In this document: positions 34,367-42,589 of the stretch, piece by piece
Layout of the letters: each line of letters starts with the position of its first letter
Numbering within the stretch: position 1 is the first letter of the stretch
Origin: Sporolactobacillus sp. STSJ-5
Lineage (GTDB): Bacteria; Bacillota; Bacilli; Bacillales; Sporolactobacillaceae
Reading direction: 5' to 3'
DNA: 58,329 bases
Assembly: GCF_024385605.1 (NCBI RefSeq)
Contig: NZ_JANFOJ010000018.1
Location: 1-58,329, forward strand
Program-made: the position numbers and the translations under genes
Notes under the pieces: generated by a model
Databases searched by the model: none
Told to the model about the DNA's origin: nothing
Seen by the model: only the letters and a program-made list of their open reading frames with translations

Positions 34367-35182
34367 CTAAATCTGAATATAATAGTTGATCTGCAAGATG
34401 ATCGTCAGCACTGTGGCAATAACAGTCACCGATGCAAAGAGTGCATCGGAATACGTTGCCTTGATCATTTTGTAAGAGGTACGCTTCACTTTAAAATTCA
34501 ATTTGTAGTAATGCATGGCAAGCGAGATCGCATGGCCCTTACTGAGCACTCGGAACAGCAGCGGCAGTGAGATGATCACATAATTTTTCATCTTCGCAAA
34601 TGCACTGCATTTATCGACTTCAAGCCCACGTGATTTCTGTGCTTCCATGATCGTCGCAAACTCCTGAACAATCATTGGAATGATCTGAAAAACGAGACCG
34701 ACCCCGAAAGCGACGGCATAGGGTACGCGCCACGATTGCAACCCGAGAATAATCTGGCTGAAGTTCGTCGTCAGAATCACTGTGTAAAAGGCCGAAATCA
34801 TTAAGAAAATGCGCAAGGCATATACGGCACCTTTATAAAAGTCGAACCAATCCAAGCTGAATACATAATGATTGCTGAAAATTGTGAATGCTGCCCGGTA
34901 TATGGTCGGTCCCTCGTTAATGGTGAACGCTCCGAGCACCAGCCATAACAAAAAGATAAATAACAGAAGCACCTTGACTTTGTTTGCCAGCACAAGCATA
35001 TACTTGCCGATGCGGCCAATCAGCCAAATCGCCAGAAATACGAGAAACAGGAACAAGAGCGCGACGCCACTTTTCACAAAAGAAGTCAGAACGGACATGA
35101 TAATGAAAAAGACAAACTTTGTTCTCGGATCAAGTCGGTGCAGAAACGAATTCAATTCCACGTATTGCAAAAAGTCACCCAT
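34367..35182 (-). CDS. ECF transporter transmembrane subunit EcfT (dedicated)
   Basis: EcfT family with DPRTKF near the N-terminus and five to six helices. The first coupling motif QKSRGLEVDK is present; the second ARG motif is replaced by HAISLAMHYYKLNF. ATG 35182 is chosen (GGAGGTG 8 nt upstream) and overlaps the 3' end of the ATPase gene by 8 nt, so translation is coupled. Differs clearly from the EcfT-like FmnA at 11499-12302, as expected for a dedicated transporter. Confidence 0.88.
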   Translation of the reverse strand: MGDFLQYVELNSFLHRLDPRTKFVFFIIMSVLTSFVKSGVALLFLFLVFLAIWLIGRIGKYMLVLANKVKVLLLFIFLLWLVLGAFTINEGPTIYRAAFTIFSNHYVFSLDWFDFYKGAVYALRIFLMISAFYTVILTTNFSQIILGLQSWRVPYAVAFGVGLVFQIIPMIVQEFATIMEAQKSRGLEVDKCSAFAKMKNYVIISLPLLFRVLSKGHAISLAMHYYKLNFKVKRTSYKMIKATYSDALFASVTVIATVLTIILQINYYIQI

Positions 35183-36860
35183 TGCTCGCACCTCCTGTAA
35201 AGCCGTCATTCTTTATTCCTGCTGCAATGGCATCTGCGAAACGTTCCGCGTCGCAAGCAAGGGTTTTAAATCCAAGCTTCTTAGATAAACGAACCACTGG
35301 AGGCAAATCAATATGGATCTTCTCAAAGAGCGCTTCATTGTCCGCTAACTGCTGCACGCTGCCTTCTTCCAGCTTCGAAGCATGGTCAAGTACGAGTAAT
35401 TCATCGGACAGTTTAAAGACGAGCGGAATTTCATGGCTGATCAAGATTACCGTCTTGCCCTTGTCCTTCAGATGCTTTATGATGCCCTCCAATTGATTGC
35501 GCAAATGAAGATCCATCCCTAAGGTCGGTTCATCCAGTATGATCACATTGGCACTTGAAAACAGGACCGACAGAATCGTCAATAAATGCTTCTTGCCCAT
35601 GGACAGATTGACCGGAAGCTCTTCCTTATCCTTGAGCAAATCATATTTTTCAAGAACAGATAGTGCCTCTTCTTCACTGAATGGAACGCCTTGAGCACGT
35701 GCACAAAAGGTTAATTCCTGATAAACATTTTCTTCAAAAAGCATGTGTTCAGGATGCTGAAATACGAGAATAATATCGCGACTGATTTCGGCTACAGATT
35801 TGTCTGAGGTTTCCGCACCCTGGTAGGCAACCCTGCCTTCAGTCGGGCGGTACAGTCCATTCAGATGCTTCACTAAGGTTGTTTTTCCAGAGCCGTTTTG
35901 CCCCAATATGGATATGATTTTTCCTTTTTCAAACCCGGCATCAATATGGTTCAATGCCTGAAACCCGTCTTGAAAACTCTTGCTGAGATCTGTTACCTCA
36001 AGCACATTTTCTGCATGTTCTTCAGATGGATCCAATGCAGCTGCCGCCTCCGGTTTTTCGAAGCGATCATGAAGCGCATCATATGCTTCATCTAATGTGG
36101 AAAAAGGCTGCAATCCTTTAATTCTTTTTGAAAGCTCTCGATAGATTTCAACCTCTTGAGGAATGATGACACCGAGCTGATGCTGAACATCAAACTTGGC
36201 GAAGAACTCATCCCTGCTCCCGTCAAAAACTACTTCACCGTTGTCGATTCCGACAACATGATCGACGATTCCCGAAAACCAATCCAGGTTATTATCGACA
36301 ATAACAGTCGTTTGCCCAGTTGCGCGCAGCTGATTAAGCACCGACTGAATCAAATGCTTTCCCTGCGGATCCAGTGAGCTGACCGGTTCGTCCATGATCA
36401 CCAAATTCGGACGCATGGCGAGAACAGATGCAATGCACACGGCTTGCCTCTGTCCGCCGGAAAGCGTCGACACAGCCCGTTTTCTCAAATGCTGAATATG
36501 CAGCAAATCAAGCACCGACTCGACACGTTCATGAATCTCATCGCTGGCGAGTCCCATGTTTTCCACACCAAACGCAAGTGCGTCTTCAACACCATAACCA
36601 AACAGCTGATTTTCAGGTGTCTGGCTGACTACGGAGATCATGACCTCTTCACCTGCCTGAAAGGAACCCGACAGTTCGCCTTTATTCATTAAAGTTGGAA
36701 TCACTCCGCTAAGAATGCTGACCAGTGTCGACTTGCCGCATCCGCTCGGTCCGACAATCGCCGTAACCTCAGCTTCTCTGATTTCCATATTAATATTTTT
36801 TAAAATTTGCGGTGTATCCGCACTATATTTATAGCTGACATTCTCAATTTTGAAGCTCAA
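35175..36860 (-). CDS. ECF transporter double ATPase (EcfA-EcfA fusion, 561 aa)
   Basis: Two ABC ATPase domains in one chain. Domain 1: Walker A GPSGCGKST, signature LSGGQRQA, Walker B LVIMDEPVSSLD. Domain 2: Walker A GQNGSGKTT, signature LSMGKKHL, Walker B VIILDEPTLGMD, then HE in place of the usual switch HD. Domain 1 carries a Q-loop VSQTPENQLFGYGV and domain 2 VFQHPEHMLFEENV, both ECF-like. Stand-alone EcfA1/EcfA2 pairs are found at 12299-13956, so this fused version belongs to a separate, dedicated transporter. 18 nt after the phosphoribosyltransferase gene. Confidence 0.92.
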   Translation of the reverse strand: MSFKIENVSYKYSADTPQILKNINMEIREAEVTAIVGPSGCGKSTLVSILSGVIPTLMNKGELSGSFQAGEEVMISVVSQTPENQLFGYGVEDALAFGVENMGLASDEIHERVESVLDLLHIQHLRKRAVSTLSGGQRQAVCIASVLAMRPNLVIMDEPVSSLDPQGKHLIQSVLNQLRATGQTTVIVDNNLDWFSGIVDHVVGIDNGEVVFDGSRDEFFAKFDVQHQLGVIIPQEVEIYRELSKRIKGLQPFSTLDEAYDALHDRFEKPEAAAALDPSEEHAENVLEVTDLSKSFQDGFQALNHIDAGFEKGKIISILGQNGSGKTTLVKHLNGLYRPTEGRVAYQGAETSDKSVAEISRDIILVFQHPEHMLFEENVYQELTFCARAQGVPFSEEEALSVLEKYDLLKDKEELPVNLSMGKKHLLTILSVLFSSANVIILDEPTLGMDLHLRNQLEGIIKHLKDKGKTVILISHEIPLVFKLSDELLVLDHASKLEEGSVQQLADNEALFEKIHIDLPPVVRLSKKLGFKTLACDAERFADAIAAGIKNDGFTGGASNG

Positions 36861-36878
36861 CGTTATGGACTCCCCGCT

Positions 36879-37442
36879 TTATTGGATTGCATCAGACGGA
36901 TCAATAGGGAATAATGGCAGTTCTTCCAGATAGATAATATCATCACGTTTCATAGCGTCATCACCCTCGGCGAGTATTGCGGCCTTGCCGACCAAAGTGC
37001 CTCCGGCTCTCTTAATCAACTTTTCCAGTGCCCGTACAGATTCACCGGTACTGATCACATCGTCCACAATCAGAATCCGCTTGCCTTTGATCATTTCGCT
37101 CTCTTCTTTTTCAATGCAGAGCAACTGTTTTCTTTGAGTGGTTATTGAGTAAACTTCCGTCACAAACGGATCACTCATATAAGGTTTGATGCTTTTGCGG
37201 GCAACAAAGTAACGCTTCTTTCCGCATATCCGTGATAATTCATGGATCAACGGAATTCCTTTCGCTTCTGCAGTAATGAAATAGTCCGCTTCAGGTATGC
37301 GTTCCTTCAGCGCCTCGGCGGATTTGGAAACAAGCTCCGTATCACCTAAAATAACAAAACTTGCAATCTTGATATGATCCGCGATCCGGACAACCGGCAG
37401 TTTTCGTTCAACTCCCGCGACCTTGAGTATAAATTCATCCAT
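36879..37442 (-). CDS. Purine-type phosphoribosyltransferase (APRT/Xpt-like)
   Basis: Type I PRTase: the PRPP loop RILIVDDVISTGES (about 125-138), flexible-loop/base region VARKSIKPYM, and TEVYSITTQ, which parallels the VYSFTKQ of xanthine phosphoribosyltransferase. It would convert an imported base plus PRPP to a nucleoside monophosphate. ATG 37442 is chosen, with AGGTG 8 nt upstream; the frame is open further upstream only through the riboswitch terminator. First gene of a five-gene operon with an ECF transporter and a creatininase homologue. Not a close match to any one classical enzyme (Apt, Hpt, Xpt), so specificity is open. Confidence 0.88.
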   Translation of the reverse strand: MDEFILKVAGVERKLPVVRIADHIKIASFVILGDTELVSKSAEALKERIPEADYFITAEAKGIPLIHELSRICGKKRYFVARKSIKPYMSDPFVTEVYSITTQRKQLLCIEKEESEMIKGKRILIVDDVISTGESVRALEKLIKRAGGTLVGKAAILAEGDDAMKRDDIIYLEELPLFPIDPSDAIQ

Positions 37443-37486
37443 TCGGTTCACCTGATTTCTTTCAAATTTAACTACACTGCTCGAAA

Positions 37487-37517
37487 TAGAAAAAAGCAGG
37501 GAACGGGTGTCCTCTGC
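37487..37517 (-). terminator. Riboswitch expression-platform terminator
   Basis: GCAG(A)GGA pairs with TCCCTGC around a 7-nt loop, followed by TTTTTTCT, 45 nt before the PRTase start and 95 nt after the aptamer. Expected to end transcription when ligand is bound. Confidence 0.7.
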
Positions 37518-37611
37518 CTTGCGACAAGTTCCGTTCGCCATGACAAATGAAGCAATCATGCCGTAAAAATGCATAAAATACCCGATCCGTCAGGCTAAAA
37601 GGAACAAGAAC

Positions 37612-37679
37612 ACCATAGTGCAGGCAATTTACGGTTGCCGCGTAGAGACTTCTACACCTTATTTGCAGAGTTATATGGT
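37612..37679 (-). promoter_or_regulatory. Purine riboswitch aptamer, guanine class
   Basis: 68-nt aptamer with all hallmarks. P1: ACCATA/TATGGT. P2: TCTGCA/TGTAGA with loop L2 AATAAGG. J2/3: AGTCTCTAC (U47, U51 conserved). P3: GGCAA/TTGCC with loop CCGTAAA. J3/1: ACTATG, whose C is position 74, the base that pairs with guanine/hypoxanthine; adenine aptamers have U. It differs from consensus by an extra base on the 3' side of P3 (TGCAC rather than TGAC). It is upstream of the PRTase-ECF-creatininase operon and followed by a terminator, so purine binding should switch the operon off. Confidence 0.9.
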
Positions 37680-37733
37680 TTCACATTGTATGTAATTCGA
37701 TTTATTTCGACATCTTTCTTAATAAAAATTATA

Positions 37734-38168
37734 TCACTGTAATAATCTTTTAGCAACAGAATCATTATTCAAACTATTAGTTGATCTTGACCTGACTGTT
37801 TGCAATTTATCCTGACGTTCCCAGTGTGCCGCTCGCCGGCATGCTTCAAAAAAAGCAGGCAAATCTTCTGTGCAATTGAGTGATACGCGAACACAGCGTT
37901 TGCCAAATAAAGCATTCACCAGCTGCTTCCTAAGATAAAGTATTTGTGCCGTATCATTGGTGTGGAACGAAAAGTAATCCCTCGTTGCAGAGAAAGCTAT
38001 GTATTTTTGGTGCCATCGATAAGCAGGCATCCGACAAAAAATCGTCTCATCCCAATTCGGGAATGCACCACGCATAAAGGACACCATCGCGTACAGCCAT
38101 AATTTTTGTTGATGATTAAATCGATTGAGATACTCCAATTGTTCCAAAAAATTCGTAACCGTTTCCAT
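37734..38168 (-). CDS. DUF1801 domain protein
   Basis: About 144 aa. FMRGAFPNWDETIFCRMPAYRW...YIAFSATRDYFSFHT is the YdhG/DUF1801 pattern, a small fold found in iron-chaperone-like and uncharacterised proteins. The C-terminal third departs from the family and looks disordered. ATG 38168 is chosen, with GGTGA 8 nt upstream. Same strand as, and directly upstream of, the purine riboswitch operon, but with 55 bp holding the latter's promoter. Confidence 0.8.
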   Translation of the reverse strand: METVTNFLEQLEYLNRFNHQQKLWLYAMVSFMRGAFPNWDETIFCRMPAYRWHQKYIAFSATRDYFSFHTNDTAQILYLRKQLVNALFGKRCVRVSLNCTEDLPAFFEACRRAAHWERQDKLQTVRSRSTNSLNNDSVAKRLLQ

Positions 38169-38183
38169 TACTTCAATCACCAT

Positions 38184-38400
38184 CCAGACAAAGTTTAGTC
38201 AGGATTAGGATGGCAACCAGCGAACAATCTTATACCCCATTTGCAGCGACAAAAAAAACAAAGCGGAGCAAAAAGTGCCCGGTCCTTACTTTCACAGGAT
38301 GTGATGACTTTCGCATTGCATACATGACGTACTTCCGCAGGATGCGGTGACTTTCGCGTTGCAAACAGCGTATGTGTCATTAGCGAAAGTTCATTACATT
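38184..38400. repeat. Tandem imperfect direct repeat (about 50-bp units)
   Basis: Two units share the form ACTTYCRCAGGATGYGRTGA followed by CTTTCGCRTTGCAWACA (about 38293-38335 and 38330-38375), then shorter echoes CGAAAGTTCATTAC twice (38382-38416). No ORF with a ribosome binding site. Non-coding repeat cluster. Confidence 0.5.
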
Positions 38401-38409
38401 CGAAAGTTC

Positions 38410-38640
38410 ATTACCATATACCGTAAAATAAGCGGAGATTTTCCGGTTATATGCATCATGGCGCTTGGTTCACAGGTACATAAGGGTAATTTTTCCGCCT
38501 ATGCACAGAAAAACCTATCATTTTCACATTTTTCGATTCGATAAGGGGAAGTTCTCCGTCTATTTAAGCATTTTTTTCGTTCATTTTCTAATTATGCGGA
38601 ATTTTTTCTTTTATTTCTCAGATCTGGCGCTTACCTGATC
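38410..38640. repeat. Cluster of four imperfect palindromic units
   Basis: Four segments of the type ATAAGCGGAGATTTTCCGGTTAT recur about every 50-60 bp (near 38429, 38484, 38540 and 38593), each able to fold into a small hairpin (CGGA/TCCG). The last is degenerate. Together with 38184-38400 this fills the 600-bp gap between the DUF1801 gene and the HTH gene; I see no gene in it. Confidence 0.5.
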
Positions 38641-38715
38641 GCCTAACCGAATCTTATATGACCTTATCATCATACTGGCAAGGCAAAAAGCGATAAACTC
38701 TCATTACCTGTAAAA

Positions 38716-38753
38716 AAAAACGGAGCAAGTGGCAAACCACTTACTCCGTTTTT
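38716..38753 (-). terminator. Terminator after the small HTH gene
   Basis: AAAACGGAGTAAGTGG pairs with CCACTTGCTCCGTTTT (6-nt loop), followed by at least five further T on the minus strand. Confidence 0.85.
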
Positions 38754-38776
38754 AACTGATTCCGTTTTTTAAAGAC

Positions 38777-38956
38777 TTATTTTTTAATTTCCCAATAGCA
38801 GCGTTTTGGTGAAACGATTTTCTCTTCTTTCTTCAACTTAGTCATTACTTTGTTGACTTCTTTTTTGTCCAGTCCAGTTGCATCAGCAACTTTGCCTGCG
38901 TTTGCAGGTTCTGCGGCTTTTTCAAAATAGGCTAATACGGCATCGTAGCTCTCCAT
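38777..38956 (-). CDS. Small winged-helix/HTH protein, 59 aa
   Basis: NAGKVADATGLDKKEVNKVMTKLKKEEKIVSPKRCYWEI is a minimal MarR/ArsR-like helix-turn-helix plus wing. ATG 38956 with GGAGGGA 8 nt upstream decides the start. Such one-domain proteins are common in bacilli; a DNA target cannot be read here. Downstream of the DUF1697 gene, whose end overlaps the upstream untranslated region, so they may be co-transcribed. Confidence 0.75.
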   Translation of the reverse strand: MESYDAVLAYFEKAAEPANAGKVADATGLDKKEVNKVMTKLKKEEKIVSPKRCYWEIKK

Positions 38957-39008
38957 CGTTTGAATCCCTCCGATTATGTATCCTTTTTGAGGATCAACTC
39001 TATTATAA

Positions 39009-39563
39009 TCACTCAAATTGGTTTGCGAGCACAAAGAGTTTGTCAATTGTTTTCCAATTTCGCGTTGTGCAATAAGGGCTCAATTTTTCGACACGCAGTG
39101 CCAGTTTCGAATTGCGGATACTGTGATGGAAGAGAAGATAGACATTCCGACCGGCAATTTGATAGCGATCCATGCCGAAGTCAGACTCTGATTGAAGCCG
39201 TACTTTTTCAGGATCAGGTGCAGTACTGAGCATCGTTACGTAGAGACATTCACCTACTGCGGTTTCCCGTGCACGGGCAATTTCATCTTTACGAAACGGA
39301 CAATTCCGAATGATCGTTTCCAGTTCACTTTTGTCTCTCACAACAACATGAACGGTCAGACCGAACTGTTCATCAATGATGTGCTCAATCTGTCCTTCGA
39401 GCTCATGCTCAGTCTCCTCAGACTCAAGCAGTATGTTACCACTCTGAATATATGTGCGTACCTTTTGGAATCCGGCGATTTCAAGCGCTCCCCGTAAATC
39501 TGCCATTTTGATCTTATTTCTTCCTCCGACATTAATGCCGCGCAGCAGTGCAATATAGATCAT
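39009..39563 (-). CDS. DUF1697 family protein
   Basis: Begins MIYIALLRGINVGGRNKIKMADLRGAL...YIQSGNILL, the diagnostic start of DUF1697, and ends RVEKLSPYCTTRNWKTIDKL, the diagnostic end (TxRNWxT). Function unknown for the family. ATG 39563 with AAGGT 7 nt upstream. Length of about 184 aa is normal. Confidence 0.9.
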   Translation of the reverse strand: MIYIALLRGINVGGRNKIKMADLRGALEIAGFQKVRTYIQSGNILLESEETEHELEGQIEHIIDEQFGLTVHVVVRDKSELETIIRNCPFRKDEIARARETAVGECLYVTMLSTAPDPEKVRLQSESDFGMDRYQIAGRNVYLLFHHSIRNSKLALRVEKLSPYCTTRNWKTIDKLFVLANQFE

Positions 39564-39745
39564 TTTCTTACCTTCTCTCAAGATATATCATTTTAGCATT
39601 GCTTATTTTTACTTATATTTTACATAAACCCTGCTGGCGACTTCAAACTCTACTGATATATTGGTAGAAGCAGACTGCTCATTTAGTTAAATCGTCTTAT
39701 GCAGTCCATGTACAGCAAAAGCCCATTTTTCGGGAGGGGATTACA

Positions 39746-40993
39746 ATGAAGGATGAAACCACTCATTTGCTCATGATCTCACTTGACGCAGTGAGTACAA
39801 CTGATACCAACACGCTCATGAAGCTGCCCAACTTTTCGCAGCTCTCATCTCAAGGCACACTTGTTCGAAATGTGCAATCCGTTTTCATCTCGAATACGTA
39901 TCCTTGCCATAGTTCCATTATCACAGGCGTCCATCCCGACAGACATGGCTTGGTTGAAAATATTATGAGCCAGCCGGGCAATGATGCACCTGATTGGCGA
40001 CGGGAAGCTCATTTAGTAAAAGCCCCTAAGCTTTATGATAAAGCTGCCGAGATTGGATTGGACGTCTGTTCAATCTTCTATCCAGTGACTTGCGGAGCAA
40101 AAATAAAATGGAATTTCCCTGAAGTACCTGGAAAAATGGGAATCCTCGAACGTGCTTCTGCACTGCTGAAAGGCGGAAGCTCGTGGTTCATCCTCTCCTC
40201 ACTATGGCGAAATAGAAACTATTTGAAGAAAATCTCCGAGCCTTGCCTTGATGAATTTACAACCCATATTGCTCTTGATGCATTGATACAGAAAAAGCCC
40301 GACCTCCTGCTCCTTCATCTTCTTGATGTGGATGATCACAAGCATCGATTCGGACCGAGAAGTCAAGAGGCTGCTAACGCACTCACTCGCCTTGATGATC
40401 GACTAGGGCAATTAATGGATGCTGCATTTCAAGCATGGGGAGAAGAACACACGGCCATTATCGTATTCAGTGATCACGGATGTCTCAACGTTCATACCTC
40501 GGTTGATCCTAATGACTGGCTTAGAGAAAATGGGCTGATTCACAGAACAGAGGACGGCATCGAACACTATGATGCCTTTTTCCACAACGGCGGCGGTACA
40601 TCATTTCTGAAAATCTTGAATTCATCAGTAAAAGAAACGGTGCTTCAGCATTTTTCCGATTACCTGTCCCACTCTTCAGTAAAACGAAAGCTGTCAGATG
40701 AAGAAATGGATATCAGCGGTCTCGATCGAGAATTTCTCTGCGGCATAGAAGCCGCCGATGGATACAGTTTCGGTGAACCGGTAAAAGGATCACATGGCTA
40801 CAGTCTGGCTCACGATGAATATCAGCCTTTCTATCTTGCAGTCGGACCAAGAATCGGTAAAAATAAGGTGACCGAAGGCGGATGTATTATCGACATATGC
40901 CCGTTAGCCGCTGATTTACTCGGAGTACCGCTATGGTCGATGGATGGAAAAAACAGATTGTCAGGGAGCGATCAATTTGCCGAAATTCACTAA
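39746..40993 (+). CDS. Alkaline-phosphatase-superfamily phosphodiesterase (type I PDE/NPP)
   Basis: MISLDAVSTTD provides the first metal Asp, SNTYPCHSSIITG the nucleophile Thr/Ser region, LDVDDHKHRFGP the Asp/His ligands, IIVFSDHGC the second pair, and GSHGYSLAHDEY the last His. This is the nucleotide pyrophosphatase/phosphodiesterase family (415 aa). No signal peptide, hence cytoplasmic or non-classically secreted. SD GGGAGGGG. Its stop overlaps the start of the next gene by 17 nt. Confidence 0.9.
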   Translation: MKDETTHLLMISLDAVSTTDTNTLMKLPNFSQLSSQGTLVRNVQSVFISNTYPCHSSIITGVHPDRHGLVENIMSQPGNDAPDWRREAHLVKAPKLYDKAAEIGLDVCSIFYPVTCGAKIKWNFPEVPGKMGILERASALLKGGSSWFILSSLWRNRNYLKKISEPCLDEFTTHIALDALIQKKPDLLLLHLLDVDDHKHRFGPRSQEAANALTRLDDRLGQLMDAAFQAWGEEHTAIIVFSDHGCLNVHTSVDPNDWLRENGLIHRTEDGIEHYDAFFHNGGGTSFLKILNSSVKETVLQHFSDYLSHSSVKRKLSDEEMDISGLDREFLCGIEAADGYSFGEPVKGSHGYSLAHDEYQPFYLAVGPRIGKNKVTEGGCIIDICPLAADLLGVPLWSMDGKNRLSGSDQFAEIH

Positions 40994-42524
40994 AACAGAA
41001 AAAAGCTGGATTATGTATGACTGGGCGAATTCGGTATATGCGACCATCATTATGTCCGCGGTCTTTCCCATCTATTTCGCTTCCATCGCCAGGTCCAACG
41101 GTATTGCCGGTGACGTCTGGTGGGGCTATGCGACATCAGCTTCTTCTCTGCTCATCGCACTGACTGCTCCCTTTCTTGGTGCACTTGGCGACTTCAAAGG
41201 GATGAAAAAAAAGCTGTTTACTTGTTCGCTCCTCTTCGGCGCATTTTTCACCGCGTTCATGGCCTTCACGGATCAACCACTGCTTATGCTGCTCGGCTAC
41301 AGCTTTTCGTTCATCGGTTTTGAAGGCACTTCGCTCTTTTATGACAGCTTTCTGACCGATGTGACCACTCGAGATCGGATGAATAAAGTGTCGGCGTATG
41401 GCTATGCCATGGGTTATTTAGGCGGAAGCACAATCCCTTTCCTCATCTCAATCGCACTGATCCTGTTCGGCAGTTCAATCGGCGTCGATGGAACGCTTGC
41501 AGTCAAACTGTCTGTTGTGCTGACTGTACTTTGGTGGCTCATATTCAGCTTGCCTATCCTGCGTCATGTCCATCAGACGCATTACATCAGCATGCCGAAA
41601 TCAAAAATGTTCAGAAACACCTTTGTAAACATCAAGGAAACTGTTCTTGCAATTATTCACAATCGAAAGCTTTTATTTTTTATGATTGCCTACTTTTTCT
41701 ATATCGACGGTGTGGGTACAGTGATTTCCATGTCCACTTCATATGGAAGCACGCTGGGCCTAAGCAGCAGTCTAATGATTCTGGCTCTGCTTCTGACACA
41801 GATTCTCGCCGTCCCTTTTTCCATTCTGTTCGGTCGGCTTTCCGAACACTTCGGCACGCATCGCATGCTTCAAGGAGGCGTGTTGATTTACATGCTGATC
41901 TGTCTGCTTGGTTTTTATCTTGGTTTTTCTTTAGAACCGCATCAAAAAGCATATGAGAATGAGTTTATTCATGTCGTTAATCAATCCAATGCTCAGCTGG
42001 ATCAGCAAACCATTAATACTGTAGAAAAAAACGGTCGTTCCATTCTAGCGAGTTCCGACCGCACAGAAGCATTTAATAAACAAATGGACGAACTTTCACA
42101 ATCCATGAACAGCACAGAAAAAGCGGAGCTTCAGAAAATGAAAACGGATGTCGACAGCTTTTTATCCGACACGAATCGATCAAGCGATTATACAAACGCG
42201 CTTCACTTCTCGACACTGCTGTTTTGGGTCGTTGCGATTCTTGTGAGTACAAGCCAAGGTGGCATTCAGGCGCTCAGCCGCTCCTTTTTCGCCAAGTTGA
42301 TCCCGGCTAACCGCTCAAACGAGTTCTTCGGTTTTTATGATATTTTCGGCAAATTCGCTGCCGTAATCGGACCGGCACTTTATGCGTTCAGCGCCGCTCT
42401 TACCGGAAGGTCATCCTTCGGCATTCTTAGTCTGCTCATCATTTTTGCTGTCGGTTTTGGCTCACTGACGTTGAGCAAGGTTCACATGAGCACGCAGAAA
42501 TCAGTAGAAACCGAAGAAGTTTAA
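40977..42524 (+). CDS. MFS transporter, UMF1/Atg22-like
   Basis: WIMYDWANSVYATIIMSAVFPIYF at the start is the UMF1 (Atg22-like) family signature; twelve helices follow, with LGDFKGMKKKLF as the MFS loop motif. Between helices 8 and 9 there is an unusually long polar insert (residues about 325-410, rich in Gln, Asn, Ser and Asp). TTG 40977 is chosen, with GGGAG 8 nt upstream, and overlaps the phosphodiesterase gene, so the two are translationally coupled. Atg22-like proteins export amino acids or other small molecules; the phosphodiesterase product may be the cargo (inference). Confidence 0.88.
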   Translation: MPKFTKTEKSWIMYDWANSVYATIIMSAVFPIYFASIARSNGIAGDVWWGYATSASSLLIALTAPFLGALGDFKGMKKKLFTCSLLFGAFFTAFMAFTDQPLLMLLGYSFSFIGFEGTSLFYDSFLTDVTTRDRMNKVSAYGYAMGYLGGSTIPFLISIALILFGSSIGVDGTLAVKLSVVLTVLWWLIFSLPILRHVHQTHYISMPKSKMFRNTFVNIKETVLAIIHNRKLLFFMIAYFFYIDGVGTVISMSTSYGSTLGLSSSLMILALLLTQILAVPFSILFGRLSEHFGTHRMLQGGVLIYMLICLLGFYLGFSLEPHQKAYENEFIHVVNQSNAQLDQQTINTVEKNGRSILASSDRTEAFNKQMDELSQSMNSTEKAELQKMKTDVDSFLSDTNRSSDYTNALHFSTLLFWVVAILVSTSQGGIQALSRSFFAKLIPANRSNEFFGFYDIFGKFAAVIGPALYAFSAALTGRSSFGILSLLIIFAVGFGSLTLSKVHMSTQKSVETEEV

Positions 42525-42556
42525 TTGACTTTTGTTTTAAATTCAGCTTACCAAGT

Positions 42557-42585
42557 AAAAGGAGCACATGCGATGTGCTCCTTTT
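42557..42585. terminator. Bidirectional terminator between convergent genes
   Basis: AAAAGGAGCACAT pairs perfectly with ATGTGCTCCTTTT (3-nt loop), with T-runs on both strands. Serves the MFS gene and the convergent secreted-protein gene. Confidence 0.8.
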
Positions 42586-42589
42586 GTGA

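Noticed and set aside
35175-36860. Two separate EcfA genes with a frameshift
   Set aside because: The frame is continuous across both ATPase domains; double-domain EcfA proteins are a known form in dedicated ECF transporters.
38184-38640. CRISPR array
   Set aside because: Repeat units are imperfect, of two different kinds, and spacers are not uniform or unique; no cas genes in the window.
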